Assembly (NCBI GenBank): GCA_022841525.1
Contig: JALHRI010000002.1
Location: forward strand, 18,411 to 82,410
Reading direction: 5' to 3'
Source: Alphaproteobacteria bacterium
GTDB taxonomy: Bacteria > Pseudomonadota > Alphaproteobacteria > Rickettsiales > UBA3002
Length of the DNA stretch: 64,000 nucleotides
The notes beneath the pieces are model-generated. The model was not told the origin of the DNA, did no database searches, and was given only the letters and a program-made list of their open reading frames with translations. This document shows positions 40,804-49,177 of this stretch, piece after piece (the stretch's first letter is position 1; each line of letters starts with the position of its first letter). Both the position numbers and the translations under genes were made by a program.

Positions 40804-41604
40804 GTGCATCATCCGCTAACTGTTTTGGTGCGCCCGCAAATGGGTGAGAATGTTGGTGCGTCCGCGCGGGCGATGGCCAATTTCGGACTTAGCGATATGG
40901 CCATCGTCAACCCGCGTGATGGCTGGCCGAACGTCAAAGCCGCCGATACGGCAGGTAAGGCCTTGCCGATTTTAGATCGCGCGGTGATTACGCAAACTGT
41001 CAGTGAGGCAGTGGCAGAGTGTCAGTTCGTGCTGGCGACTACCGCGCGCGAGCGGGCGATGCAGCTGCCAGTGCTGGATGCCCGCGCGGCGGTGCGGGAA
41101 ATGGCGGCGCGCATCCGCTCTGGTCAGCGCTGCGCTGTGCTCTATGGTGCGGAACGTACCGGGCTTGAGAATGAAGAAATCATGCTCGCGAATGCCGTGG
41201 TGACGATTCCGGTATCGCCGGATTATCCGTCGCTGAATCTGTCTCACGCAGTGAGTGTGCTGTGCTATGAGTGGATGATGGCGCAACCTCTCCCTATGGG
41301 AGAGGTCGGCGAGCAACGCGAGACGGGTGAGGGAAAATCTTCGCTAGTTTCAAATATCCCTCACCTGAAATTCGCTGACGCAAATTTCGACCTCTCCCAC
41401 AGGGAGAGGTTTACAGCGACCCGCGCCGAGCTTGAGGGTCTGTTCACTCAGTTAGAAAGCGCCCTAGACGGGGTGAATTTCTGGAATGTGCCAGAGAAAA
41501 AAGCGCTGATGTGGCGTAACATCCGCGCGAGTTTACTGCGTGCCGATTTATCAGCGCAGGAAGTGGCGACCTGGCGTGGTATTGTGCGCGCACTCTCGAA
41601 ATAG
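40804..41604 (+). CDS. SpoU/TrmJ-like RNA methyltransferase
   Basis: VLVRPQMGENVGASARAMANFGLSDMAIVNPRDGWPN; CAVLYGAERTGLENEEIMLANAVVTIPVSPDYPSLNLSHAVSVLCYEW. Confidence 0.92.
   Translation: MHHPLTVLVRPQMGENVGASARAMANFGLSDMAIVNPRDGWPNVKAADTAGKALPILDRAVITQTVSEAVAECQFVLATTARERAMQLPVLDARAAVREMAARIRSGQRCAVLYGAERTGLENEEIMLANAVVTIPVSPDYPSLNLSHAVSVLCYEWMMAQPLPMGEVGEQRETGEGKSSLVSNIPHLKFADANFDLSHRERFTATRAELEGLFTQLESALDGVNFWNVPEKKALMWRNIRASLLRADLSAQEVATWRGIVRALSK
41285..41412. repeat. palindromic element in frame within the trmJ-like gene
   Basis: AACCTCTCCCTATGGGAGAGGTCG...GGGTGAGGGA / TCCCTCACC...CGACCTCTCCCACAGGGAGAGGTT; encodes about 43 extra aa (QPLPMGEVGEQRETGEG...PHLKFADANFDLSHRERF). Confidence 0.9.
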
Positions 41605-41613
41605 CTCCCCTAA

Positions 41614-41631
41614 CTGTCATCAAACCTTCAC
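41614..41631 (+). promoter_or_regulatory. Pho-box-like direct repeat, site 1
   Basis: CTGTCAT-CAAA-CCTTCAC (7-4-7 direct repeat); -10-like TAAACT at 41653. Confidence 0.55.
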
Positions 41632-41675
41632 ACACGCACCGCTGAAAGCTGCTAAACTAGAAGGTGGAGCAGACC

Positions 41676-42356
41676 ATGAACCGTGGCACGGGAACATTTT
41701 CATCGAAAACGCCGGATCCGCTGAAATCAACAGCGGCGCCGGGCGCTGATCCTGCAACGCCGCAGGCGGCTGAGGGCGAAGCCTCGCCTGTGCAACAAGT
41801 ATCTCAGGCTGCCACGCAGGCTACGACGCAAGTGGTCGAAGGTGTCAAAGGCAGCTTTAACCGCGCCTGGTATTTCCTGGATGGAACGATTCGCGGCGCA
41901 CTCAATGATTGCGCGAAATATGGCCGCTACGGGGTATATGCAGGGATTGCCGCCGGCGTACTGATGATGCTTGCGCCCGCTGCTGCCATTACGTTTGCTG
42001 CGCAGCCTATCTCCGGCCTTGCCATTCCTATTTTTATGGCGCTTGCCGGCGGCGCCACCGGTGCGGCGGTGGGACTGATTCGCGGCACGTTAACCGGCGG
42101 TGCTGAGCGCCTGGCGAGTGAGGATCGTAAAATCAAATACGCGCAGGAGCTGGATGAGCGGCGCGTGGCACGCACCTATGCGAGTAATCGCCGGGTCAAC
42201 CGACGTGGGTATCTGGCGGAGAGAGAAATGATCGATAACCAGAACTTCGATAAATTTGATCAGTATTTTGATCGGCGTAGTACGCTTGGCGGCGGCACGC
42301 AGTGGCGCGATTATGTCGATTCCGGACGCGGTGCGCAAGGTGACCTTTCGCGCTAA
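41676..42356 (+). CDS. hypothetical glycine-rich membrane protein (paralogue 1)
   Basis: Start set at ATG 41676; hydrophobic Gly/Ala helices (GIAAGVLMMLAPAAAITFAAQPISGLAIPIFMALAGGATGAAVGLIRG). Confidence 0.7.
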   Translation: MNRGTGTFSSKTPDPLKSTAAPGADPATPQAAEGEASPVQQVSQAATQATTQVVEGVKGSFNRAWYFLDGTIRGALNDCAKYGRYGVYAGIAAGVLMMLAPAAAITFAAQPISGLAIPIFMALAGGATGAAVGLIRGTLTGGAERLASEDRKIKYAQELDERRVARTYASNRRVNRRGYLAEREMIDNQNFDKFDQYFDRRSTLGGGTQWRDYVDSGRGAQGDLSR

Positions 42357-42431
42357 AAGCCGATAAATGGTTATAATTAAGTGATTTAAGGGTTTTTCCA
42401 GCAGGGATGATACAACCCGCCTACCCCTAAA

Positions 42432-42449
42432 TTGTCATAAAACCTTCAC
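42432..42449 (+). promoter_or_regulatory. Pho-box-like direct repeat, site 2
   Basis: TTGTCAT-AAAA-CCTTCAC; -10-like TAGAAT at 42472; same CCCCTAA prefix as site 1. Confidence 0.55.
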
Positions 42450-42502
42450 TTTTTATCCATCACTTCGGTGGTAGAATGCAAATGTAAATAGGAGTTATCA
42501 CT

Positions 42503-43039
42503 ATGAGTACCGCTGGAACAATGGAAGTCGCAGGTGGCGCAGGTGCCAAGGCCATTAAATATGGCGTGCTTACCTTCGTGGGAATTGCAGCCGCGCTAAC
42601 GTTGGGTGGATTTGGAATTGGTTGGTTGATTTCTGCCGGCGCAGTTGGCGGAGCAAATATACCTCTTCTGGCATGGGCAGGTGGTGCGATTGGTGCGACC
42701 ACTGCATTTCTTAGCTCTGGATTAATTGGCGGGGCTTCCATTATCAGTGCCATATTTGGCGGAGCCAAAGGCGCCAGCCAAGCTGGCGAGCGCGTGCGCG
42801 AGCAAGAAATGCAAGTGCAAGTTGCTCAGCAGCGCTTGATGGCAGCTGGTATGGAAGCGCAGGAGCGCATAGCTATAGCGCAAGCAACAATTGCAGCAGC
42901 ACAGCGTTCGCAGCCGGTACAGCACGCCGTGCCACCTCAGTTCAATATGGCGCAGCCCACGATTCAGGCCAGCAATGACAATCAGGTAATGGGCACGGTG
43001 GCGCAAGCACCCGCACAAGCACAAAGCAAAACTGTATAA
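42503..43039 (+). CDS. hypothetical glycine-rich membrane protein (paralogue 2)
   Basis: GIAAALTLGGFGIGWLISAGAVGGANIPLLAWAGGAIGATTAFLSSGLIGGASIISAIFGG; RBS TAGGAG. Confidence 0.7.
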   Translation: MSTAGTMEVAGGAGAKAIKYGVLTFVGIAAALTLGGFGIGWLISAGAVGGANIPLLAWAGGAIGATTAFLSSGLIGGASIISAIFGGAKGASQAGERVREQEMQVQVAQQRLMAAGMEAQERIAIAQATIAAAQRSQPVQHAVPPQFNMAQPTIQASNDNQVMGTVAQAPAQAQSKTV

Positions 43040-43056
43040 GGGAAAATTGCATAAAA

Positions 43057-43920
43057 ATGAGTAACAATCCTTACAGCATCGTTCAACAAGCAACTGCAGC
43101 GCTAGAAAGTAAAGGCTATCAGGGATTTGCTACGCCTACTGCAGCTGTCGCATCGGCCAGTATGTCGATGGGTGATCGCGCTAGGGCGGCTGGCACTGCT
43201 ATCAAAGACGGCGTGACCTGGCCTTTCAGAAAAAGCTGGCAAATACTTACCGGCATTCCGATTTCGGCACAGCGTGCTGTTTCCACTGCTGACGTGATTC
43301 CGCGTGCGCAAGATTTTGCACGCAATGCTGTTACTTCCGCAATCAACGCTGGCACCACTGATGAAGCTGCATTACAAAAAATTGCAGATAGAAGTCTGCG
43401 CCAGATGATGGATGCTCAACGCGCTGCGCGTGGCCATGCGGCTCCAGCTCTGCGAAACTTTGGGCGTTCGATGGTGGGGCGTGTGACCCCGGAAACTGCA
43501 GCCATTTCACGAGAGTTTGTGGTTGCCAATCGCGCAGGGCTTGCCAGCCGCATAGTAGCAACGCCGCTGAATATAATGGCAAAATGGCGTAAAACTTCTC
43601 TGGTCGCCGGAGGATTGCTCGCCCTCGGGGGAGCCTATAAATTCTTCAGTGGCCGTGAAAACGCCCGTGCGGAAGCTGAGTACGCGAACAATGCGCAGCA
43701 AGTGATGGCCATGCAGCAGCAAGCCGCGATGATGGAAGCGCAAGCTGCCCAAATGCGCGGTGGTCAGGCTTACGGTGGTTACCGCAACAGCGTATCGCCC
43801 GAAGAAGCCGCATTCATGGAATCGCAAATGCGCTCCGGCGGACTAAACGGCGGTCATGCCGCTGCTGAAATGCAGCGCCGCGCCGCAGCTGCTACTGCCC
43901 CAGCGATGCAAAGCAGCTAA
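43057..43920 (+). CDS. hypothetical protein (287 aa) with one probable TM segment
   Basis: KTSLVAGGLLALGGAYKFFSG hydrophobic segment; Ala/Met/Gln-rich C-terminus; 17 bp after the preceding gene. Confidence 0.65.
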   Translation: MSNNPYSIVQQATAALESKGYQGFATPTAAVASASMSMGDRARAAGTAIKDGVTWPFRKSWQILTGIPISAQRAVSTADVIPRAQDFARNAVTSAINAGTTDEAALQKIADRSLRQMMDAQRAARGHAAPALRNFGRSMVGRVTPETAAISREFVVANRAGLASRIVATPLNIMAKWRKTSLVAGGLLALGGAYKFFSGRENARAEAEYANNAQQVMAMQQQAAMMEAQAAQMRGGQAYGGYRNSVSPEEAAFMESQMRSGGLNGGHAAAEMQRRAAAATAPAMQSS

Positions 43921-43941
43921 CAGCGAACAGCTAACAGCGTA

Positions 43942-44025
43942 TCATCCCGGCCAGGCTCTGCTTGCGCCGGGATCTGTTCTTTTAGACGCAGACCCCGGTG
44001 TTTGCTGATGCAAAACCGGGGTGAC
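43942..44025. repeat. double-hairpin palindromic element, copy 1
   Basis: ATCCCGGC...GCCGGGAT then ACCCCGGT...ACCGGGGTGAC. Confidence 0.8.
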
Positions 44026-44041
44026 AGCCAACAGCTCATCC

Positions 44042-44998
44042 CTAACTTTTCCGGCTAATCACGTGGCGGGCGAGGGCGCGCAGGGTATCGGCGCGGCTGT
44101 CAAACGCGCCTAAGTGATCGACGGCCTGTTCGGCCAGCGTTTTTGCTTGCTCGCGCGCGCGCTCCAGACCAAGCACCCCGATGAGTGTAGCTTTACCCGC
44201 TGCCGCGTCTTTCTTGACGCCCTTGCCGGTTTCGGTACGCGTGCCTTCCACATCGAGCAGATCATCGGTAATCTGAAATGCGAGCCCCATATCGTGCGCG
44301 TAGCGCTGCAGGCGGGCGCGCAATGGATCTGCCGCTTTGCCTAAAATAGCCCCCGCTTCGCAGGATACCGCGAACATTTCGCCCGTCTTCAGGCGCTGCA
44401 AACGAATCACTTCATCGGCCTCGAGCTTTTTATGCTCGCCGTCGAGATCCATCATCTGACCGCCAACCATACCGCGCACGCCTGCTGCCCGCGCGACCGA
44501 GCGAATCAGCTCGCAGCGCACGTTCGCATCGGCGTGTACGCGCGGGTTACTGAGCACTTCAAACGCAAAGGTGAGCAGCGCATCGCCGGCTAAAATGGCA
44601 GCGGCTTCGCCAAATTCTTTGTGACAGCTTGGCTTGCCACGGCGGAAATCATCATTATCCATGGCGGGTAAATCATCGTGAATCAGCGAGTACGTATGCA
44701 CGAATTCGATGGCGGCGGCCGTCATCATCGCCGCTTCGGGGGCCACGCCAAACAGCTTGGCCGATTCGACGGTTAAAAACGGGCGCAGGCGCTTACCGCC
44801 CGCCAGTGCGGAGTAGCGCATCGCCTCCATCACTTTGGCTTCACCGGTGGATTCCGCGGTGACGAGGGATTCCGTCTCGCGGCTATGCAGTGAAATGACC
44901 TTATTGGCCACTGGTAGTGACTGGGGCAACAGCTCGTCCATCACACGGTCGAGTTTATCGGAAATATCAGAGAGCGCTTGCTGAAGCTGCATAAACAT
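44042..44998 (-). CDS. ispA: polyprenyl (farnesyl/geranylgeranyl) diphosphate synthase
   Basis: YSALAGGKRLRPFLTVESA; HTYSLIHDDLPAMDNDDFRRGKPSCHKEFGEAAAILAGDALLTFAF; FQITDDLLDVEG. Confidence 0.96.
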   Translation of the reverse strand: MFMQLQQALSDISDKLDRVMDELLPQSLPVANKVISLHSRETESLVTAESTGEAKVMEAMRYSALAGGKRLRPFLTVESAKLFGVAPEAAMMTAAAIEFVHTYSLIHDDLPAMDNDDFRRGKPSCHKEFGEAAAILAGDALLTFAFEVLSNPRVHADANVRCELIRSVARAAGVRGMVGGQMMDLDGEHKKLEADEVIRLQRLKTGEMFAVSCEAGAILGKAADPLRARLQRYAHDMGLAFQITDDLLDVEGTRTETGKGVKKDAAAGKATLIGVLGLERAREQAKTLAEQAVDHLGAFDSRADTLRALARHVISRKS

Positions 44999-45001
44999 CC
45001 A

Positions 45002-45274
45002 TTACGCGTTGGTGGTGGATACCGGGGCGGATTCATGGGCAAATTCTTCACTGCCCGTGACGCTGCCCTGCGGTGAGAGGGTAAGTTTTTCGATGCGTAG
45101 TTTCGCATCCTGCAATTTGGCGGCGCAGTGGTCTTTGAGCGCGTTGCCGCGAGTGAACTCGGCGATGGCGCTTTCCAGATCGCTCTGGCCAGATTCAAGG
45201 CTACGCACGATGGTTTCCAGCTCTTTGAGCGCGTCTTCGAAGCTGAGCGATTCGATCGGTTTTTTTGCGGCCAT
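45002..45274 (-). CDS. xseB: exodeoxyribonuclease VII small subunit
   Basis: SLSFEDALKELETIVRSLESGQSDLESAIAEFTRGNALKDHCAAKLQDAKLRIEKL. Confidence 0.94.
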   Translation of the reverse strand: MAAKKPIESLSFEDALKELETIVRSLESGQSDLESAIAEFTRGNALKDHCAAKLQDAKLRIEKLTLSPQGSVTGSEEFAHESAPVSTTNA

Positions 45275-45361
45275 ACTCTAGGATGTGATTGCGAGGAATG
45301 AATAAAATACGCAAACACCATACGCAAAAGTGCCAGTGGCTTCAAGCGCTAAGAATACCGC

Positions 45362-46330
45362 CTAACTGGCCGGGTGAAGGACGGCTTCTTCAGGGGTTAA
45401 TCTGCTTGCTGTCCGATCGCCGGATACTAGTTTTGCAGGCGGCGCGCCGGAGGCGAACAGGCGCTGTGTTTCATGCTCGGCGGGTGAGGTAAGCGGCGCA
45501 GCACTCGTTTGGCTATGATGTGATGACGCATGTTTTGCTGCCAGTTCGCGCATGGCCTGAATGCGCGAGTCAATCGGCGGGTGAGAGCCAAAAGGAAATG
45601 TTAGAAAATGCAGCGCGCGCCAGAAAATGCGGCCAATGCTGAAATCTTCCTGCGTGTGCTTAGCTCTCGGTTGGCTTTTGAGATATTGTAGTGCATCGGC
45701 CATGGCATCGGGGCTGCTAAAGGCGGCTCCTTCACGGTCTGATTCGCGCTCCGCATTCCAACGAAATGGTGTGAATGGCAAGGCAAATGCCATGATGAGT
45801 GCTACTTCACTAGCAACAATTGCCGGCCATTTGAGAAAAGGTTTGATGTTAGCGGTCATCCAGCTTCGTGCTGCCTTTATTTTTTCTGCAAATGCTATGT
45901 TTGCGGCAAAGGAGGCGAAAATAATTCCGCTAAAGGTAAGCGTATCGCGGCGGCTGTTTTTGTGGTGTCCCATCTCGTGGCCGACCACAGCGCGCAGCGA
46001 TGCTTCCGGCATTGTATTCATAATGCCGGTAGTGAACACGAACGCTTTACCGCCAATGCTGGCGGCATTGAGTACCGGGGTATCGGCAATCATGGTGTAG
46101 GGGATGTTTTTAATGCCGTGAAAATCGCAGGCATCGAGCACATCGTCGATCAGTTTTTTCTCTGCTGGAATATCTGGGTTGGCCATGCGCACGCTTTTCA
46201 CGTGATCCACGAATTTGCCGGCTGCGCTGGCGGCAAATTCATCTGGCTTGTGCTGACGCTGATAGGCGTAAACCTGCTCGCGCCAGTTTGGCGCCGGCAC
46301 AATTACAGACTGTCCGATGGTACGATGCAT
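45362..46330 (-). CDS. M48-family zinc metallopeptidase (HtpX-like)
   Basis: VVGHEMGHHKN HExxH motif; ESDREGAAF; TGIMNTMPEASLRAVVGHEMGHH. Confidence 0.9.
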   Translation of the reverse strand: MHRTIGQSVIVPAPNWREQVYAYQRQHKPDEFAASAAGKFVDHVKSVRMANPDIPAEKKLIDDVLDACDFHGIKNIPYTMIADTPVLNAASIGGKAFVFTTGIMNTMPEASLRAVVGHEMGHHKNSRRDTLTFSGIIFASFAANIAFAEKIKAARSWMTANIKPFLKWPAIVASEVALIMAFALPFTPFRWNAERESDREGAAFSSPDAMADALQYLKSQPRAKHTQEDFSIGRIFWRALHFLTFPFGSHPPIDSRIQAMRELAAKHASSHHSQTSAAPLTSPAEHETQRLFASGAPPAKLVSGDRTASRLTPEEAVLHPAS

Positions 46331-46474
46331 GTCATTTTAGAGTATAAGCGCCCCATATGACAAAATGATGACGGTTTAGGGCTGCAGAGGGTGTGGATAA
46401 GGCAGGTTTTTTCTTGGTAAACAGGGGGTGATTTGCTAGTGATTCTGCTGTTTTCCTTCATTGATAGGTGTCCC

Positions 46475-49168
46475 ATGACCCACGCTGCAGAAATTCTCCC
46501 CATTTCCATTGAAGAGGAAATGCGCAAAAGCTACCTCGATTACGCGATGAGCGTGATTGTTTCCCGCGCCATTCCTGACGCGCGCGACGGTTTGAAGCCG
46601 GTGCATCGCCGCATTCTCTTCGGCATGATGGAGCTGGGCGTTGACTATAACAAGCCCTACAAAAAATCGGCGCGTATCGTGGGCGATGTCATGGGTAAAT
46701 ATCACCCGCACGGCGACTCGGCGATTTACGACGCGCTGGTGCGCATGGCGCAGCCATTCTCCATGGGGGTGATGCTGGTCGATGGTCAGGGCAATTTCGG
46801 CTCGATGGACGGCGATAATGCGGCGGCGATGCGTTACACCGAATCGCGCCTTTCGAAAGCCGCGCACGCGCTGCTTGATGATATTGATAAAGACACGGTT
46901 AATTTCCATGACAACTATGACGGTAACGAGCGCGAGCCCGATGTGCTCCCTGCGCGGTTCCCCAACCTGCTGGTCAATGGCGGTGCGGGGATTGCAGTGG
47001 GCATGGCCACCAACATTCCGCCGCACAATTTAGGCGAGGTGATTGATGCCACCTGCATGTTGATGGATAACCCCGATGCCACGGCAGAAGAGCTGATGAG
47101 CGTGTGCCCGGGCCCGGATTTCCCCACGGGTGGGATTATTCTTGGCCGTTCCGGCTCACATAGCGCCTTGACCACGGGGCGTGGCTCAGTCGTCATGCGC
47201 GGGCGCACCGAGATTGAAACACTCAAAAACGGCCGCGACGCGATTATCATCACCGAAATGCCGTATCAGGTGAACAAAGCGCGGATGATTGAGCGCATGG
47301 CCGAACTGGTGAAGGAAAAGAAAATCGAAGGCATTGCTGATTTGCGCGATGAATCCGATAAATCCGGTGTGCGCGTGGTGGTGGAAGTCAAGCGTGACGC
47401 GGTGGCCGATGTGGTGCTGAACCAGCTGTATTCCTATACGCCGCTGCAAACCAGTTTTGGTGTGAATATGCTGGCGCTGAATGGCGGGCGCCCGCAGCTG
47501 ATGAATCTGCGCGATGTGCTCACCGCGTTCATTGCCTTCCGTGAGGAAGTGATTTCACGCCGTACACAGTTTCTGCTGAATAAAGCGCGTGACCGCGCCC
47601 ATGTCTTGATTGGTCTGGCGATTGCGGTGGCCAATATTGATGAAGTGATTGCGGTGATCCGCGCCGCTGCTGACCCCAATATTGCGCGCGAAGAGTTGAT
47701 GAAGCGCGACTGGAACGCCGCCGATGTTGAGCCGCTACTAGCGCTGGTGGAAGATTCCGGCAACGTGCTGGCGGGCGGTAAAATCAAGTTCACCGAGGCA
47801 CAGGCGCGCGCGATTTTAGAACTGCGCTTGCAACGTCTCACCGGCCTGGAGCGCGAGAAGATTGACGGCGAACTGGCCGAGCTTGCCGGTGAAATTAAAG
47901 CGTTCCTCCATATTTTGGGTTCTAAAACGCGTCTGTATGAAGTCATGCGCGAGGAACTCGCGCAAGTACGCGCTGAATTCGCGGTGCCGCGCCGCAGCGA
48001 AATTCAGGATGCGGACGGCGAAATCGACATGGAAGCGCTGATCCAGCGTGAAGACATGGTGGTGATGGTCACGGCAGGTGGTTACATCAAGCGCGTGCCG
48101 CTGGCGACCTACCGCGCGCAAAAGCGCGGTGGCAAAGGCCGCAGCGGGATTGACCTGCGCGAGGAAGATGCCACCACCGAACTGTTCGTAGCCAACACCC
48201 ACACGCCGGTGCTGTTTTTCTCGTCCACCGGAAAAGTGTATAAGCTGAAAGTGTACCGCCTGCCGCTTTCCACGCCGCAAGCGCGCGGCAAAGCGCTGGT
48301 GAATATTTTCCCGCTGGCGGCGGGTGAGGTGATTGAAACCTTCATGCCCATGCCGGAGGAAGAAGACCGCTGGGACGATATGCATATTATGTTTGCCACT
48401 GCCGCAGGCAATGTGCGCCGCAACGATTTGTCGGATTTCAAAAACATCATGAGCAACGGCAAAATCGCGATCAAGCTGGATGAGGGCGACAAGCTGGTGG
48501 GTGTGAAAGCCTGCTCGGCGGAAGATCATATTTTATTGTCATCCCGTGCGGGTAAGGCGATGCGCTTTCCGGTGGAAGCGGTGCGCGTGTTTAAGTCGCG
48601 CACATCTGACGGCGTGCGCGGCATGAAGCTGGCCGAAGGCGATGTGGTCGTGTCGATGACCGTGCTGCACGGCATTCGTGCTAGCGCCGAAGAACGCGAT
48701 GCGTATTTGAAAATGGCCGCCGCCAAGCGCCGCGCCGAAGGTCAGGACGCCGATGACGACAGCGAAGGCGACATTGCCGTGACCTTGAGCGATGAAAAAT
48801 TCGCCGAGCTGGAAGCGGCAGAGGAGATGATTCTCACGCTCACCGAAAACGGCTTTGGCAAGCGTTCATCTGCTTACGCATACCGCGTCACTGGGCGCGG
48901 GGGTTCGGGTGTAACGGCCATGGGTATCACCAAAAAAACCGGCGAAATTGTGGCGAGTTTTCCGGTGAGTGCGACCGATCAGATCATGCTGATGACCGAT
49001 AAGGGCACGCTGATTCGCACGCCCGTGCGCGACATTCGCTTGTGCGGCCGCACCTCTCAGGGCGTGATCGTCTTCCGCACCGCTGAGGGCGAAAAAGTCA
49101 TCTCCGCCGTGCGCATTCCGGAAGAGGAAGTGGAAGAAGTGGGGAGTGATGAGGCAGTGATTGAATGA
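46475..49168 (+). CDS. gyrA: DNA gyrase subunit A
   Basis: [54 protein letters not shown]; GyrA-box-like [10 protein letters not shown]. Confidence 0.99.
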   Translation: MTHAAEILPISIEEEMRKSYLDYAMSVIVSRAIPDARDGLKPVHRRILFGMMELGVDYNKPYKKSARIVGDVMGKYHPHGDSAIYDALVRMAQPFSMGVMLVDGQGNFGSMDGDNAAAMRYTESRLSKAAHALLDDIDKDTVNFHDNYDGNEREPDVLPARFPNLLVNGGAGIAVGMATNIPPHNLGEVIDATCMLMDNPDATAEELMSVCPGPDFPTGGIILGRSGSHSALTTGRGSVVMRGRTEIETLKNGRDAIIITEMPYQVNKARMIERMAELVKEKKIEGIADLRDESDKSGVRVVVEVKRDAVADVVLNQLYSYTPLQTSFGVNMLALNGGRPQLMNLRDVLTAFIAFREEVISRRTQFLLNKARDRAHVLIGLAIAVANIDEVIAVIRAAADPNIAREELMKRDWNAADVEPLLALVEDSGNVLAGGKIKFTEAQARAILELRLQRLTGLEREKIDGELAELAGEIKAFLHILGSKTRLYEVMREELAQVRAEFAVPRRSEIQDADGEIDMEALIQREDMVVMVTAGGYIKRVPLATYRAQKRGGKGRSGIDLREEDATTELFVANTHTPVLFFSSTGKVYKLKVYRLPLSTPQARGKALVNIFPLAAGEVIETFMPMPEEEDRWDDMHIMFATAAGNVRRNDLSDFKNIMSNGKIAIKLDEGDKLVGVKACSAEDHILLSSRAGKAMRFPVEAVRVFKSRTSDGVRGMKLAEGDVVVSMTVLHGIRASAEERDAYLKMAAAKRRAEGQDADDDSEGDIAVTLSDEKFAELEAAEEMILTLTENGFGKRSSAYAYRVTGRGGSGVTAMGITKKTGEIVASFPVSATDQIMLMTDKGTLIRTPVRDIRLCGRTSQGVIVFRTAEGEKVISAVRIPEEEVEEVGSDEAVIE

Positions 49169-49177
49169 TGTAAAGAC

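Noticed and set aside
47816-48529. 237-aa minus-strand ORF opposite gyrA
   Set aside because: Shadow ORF of the conserved gyrA coding sequence.
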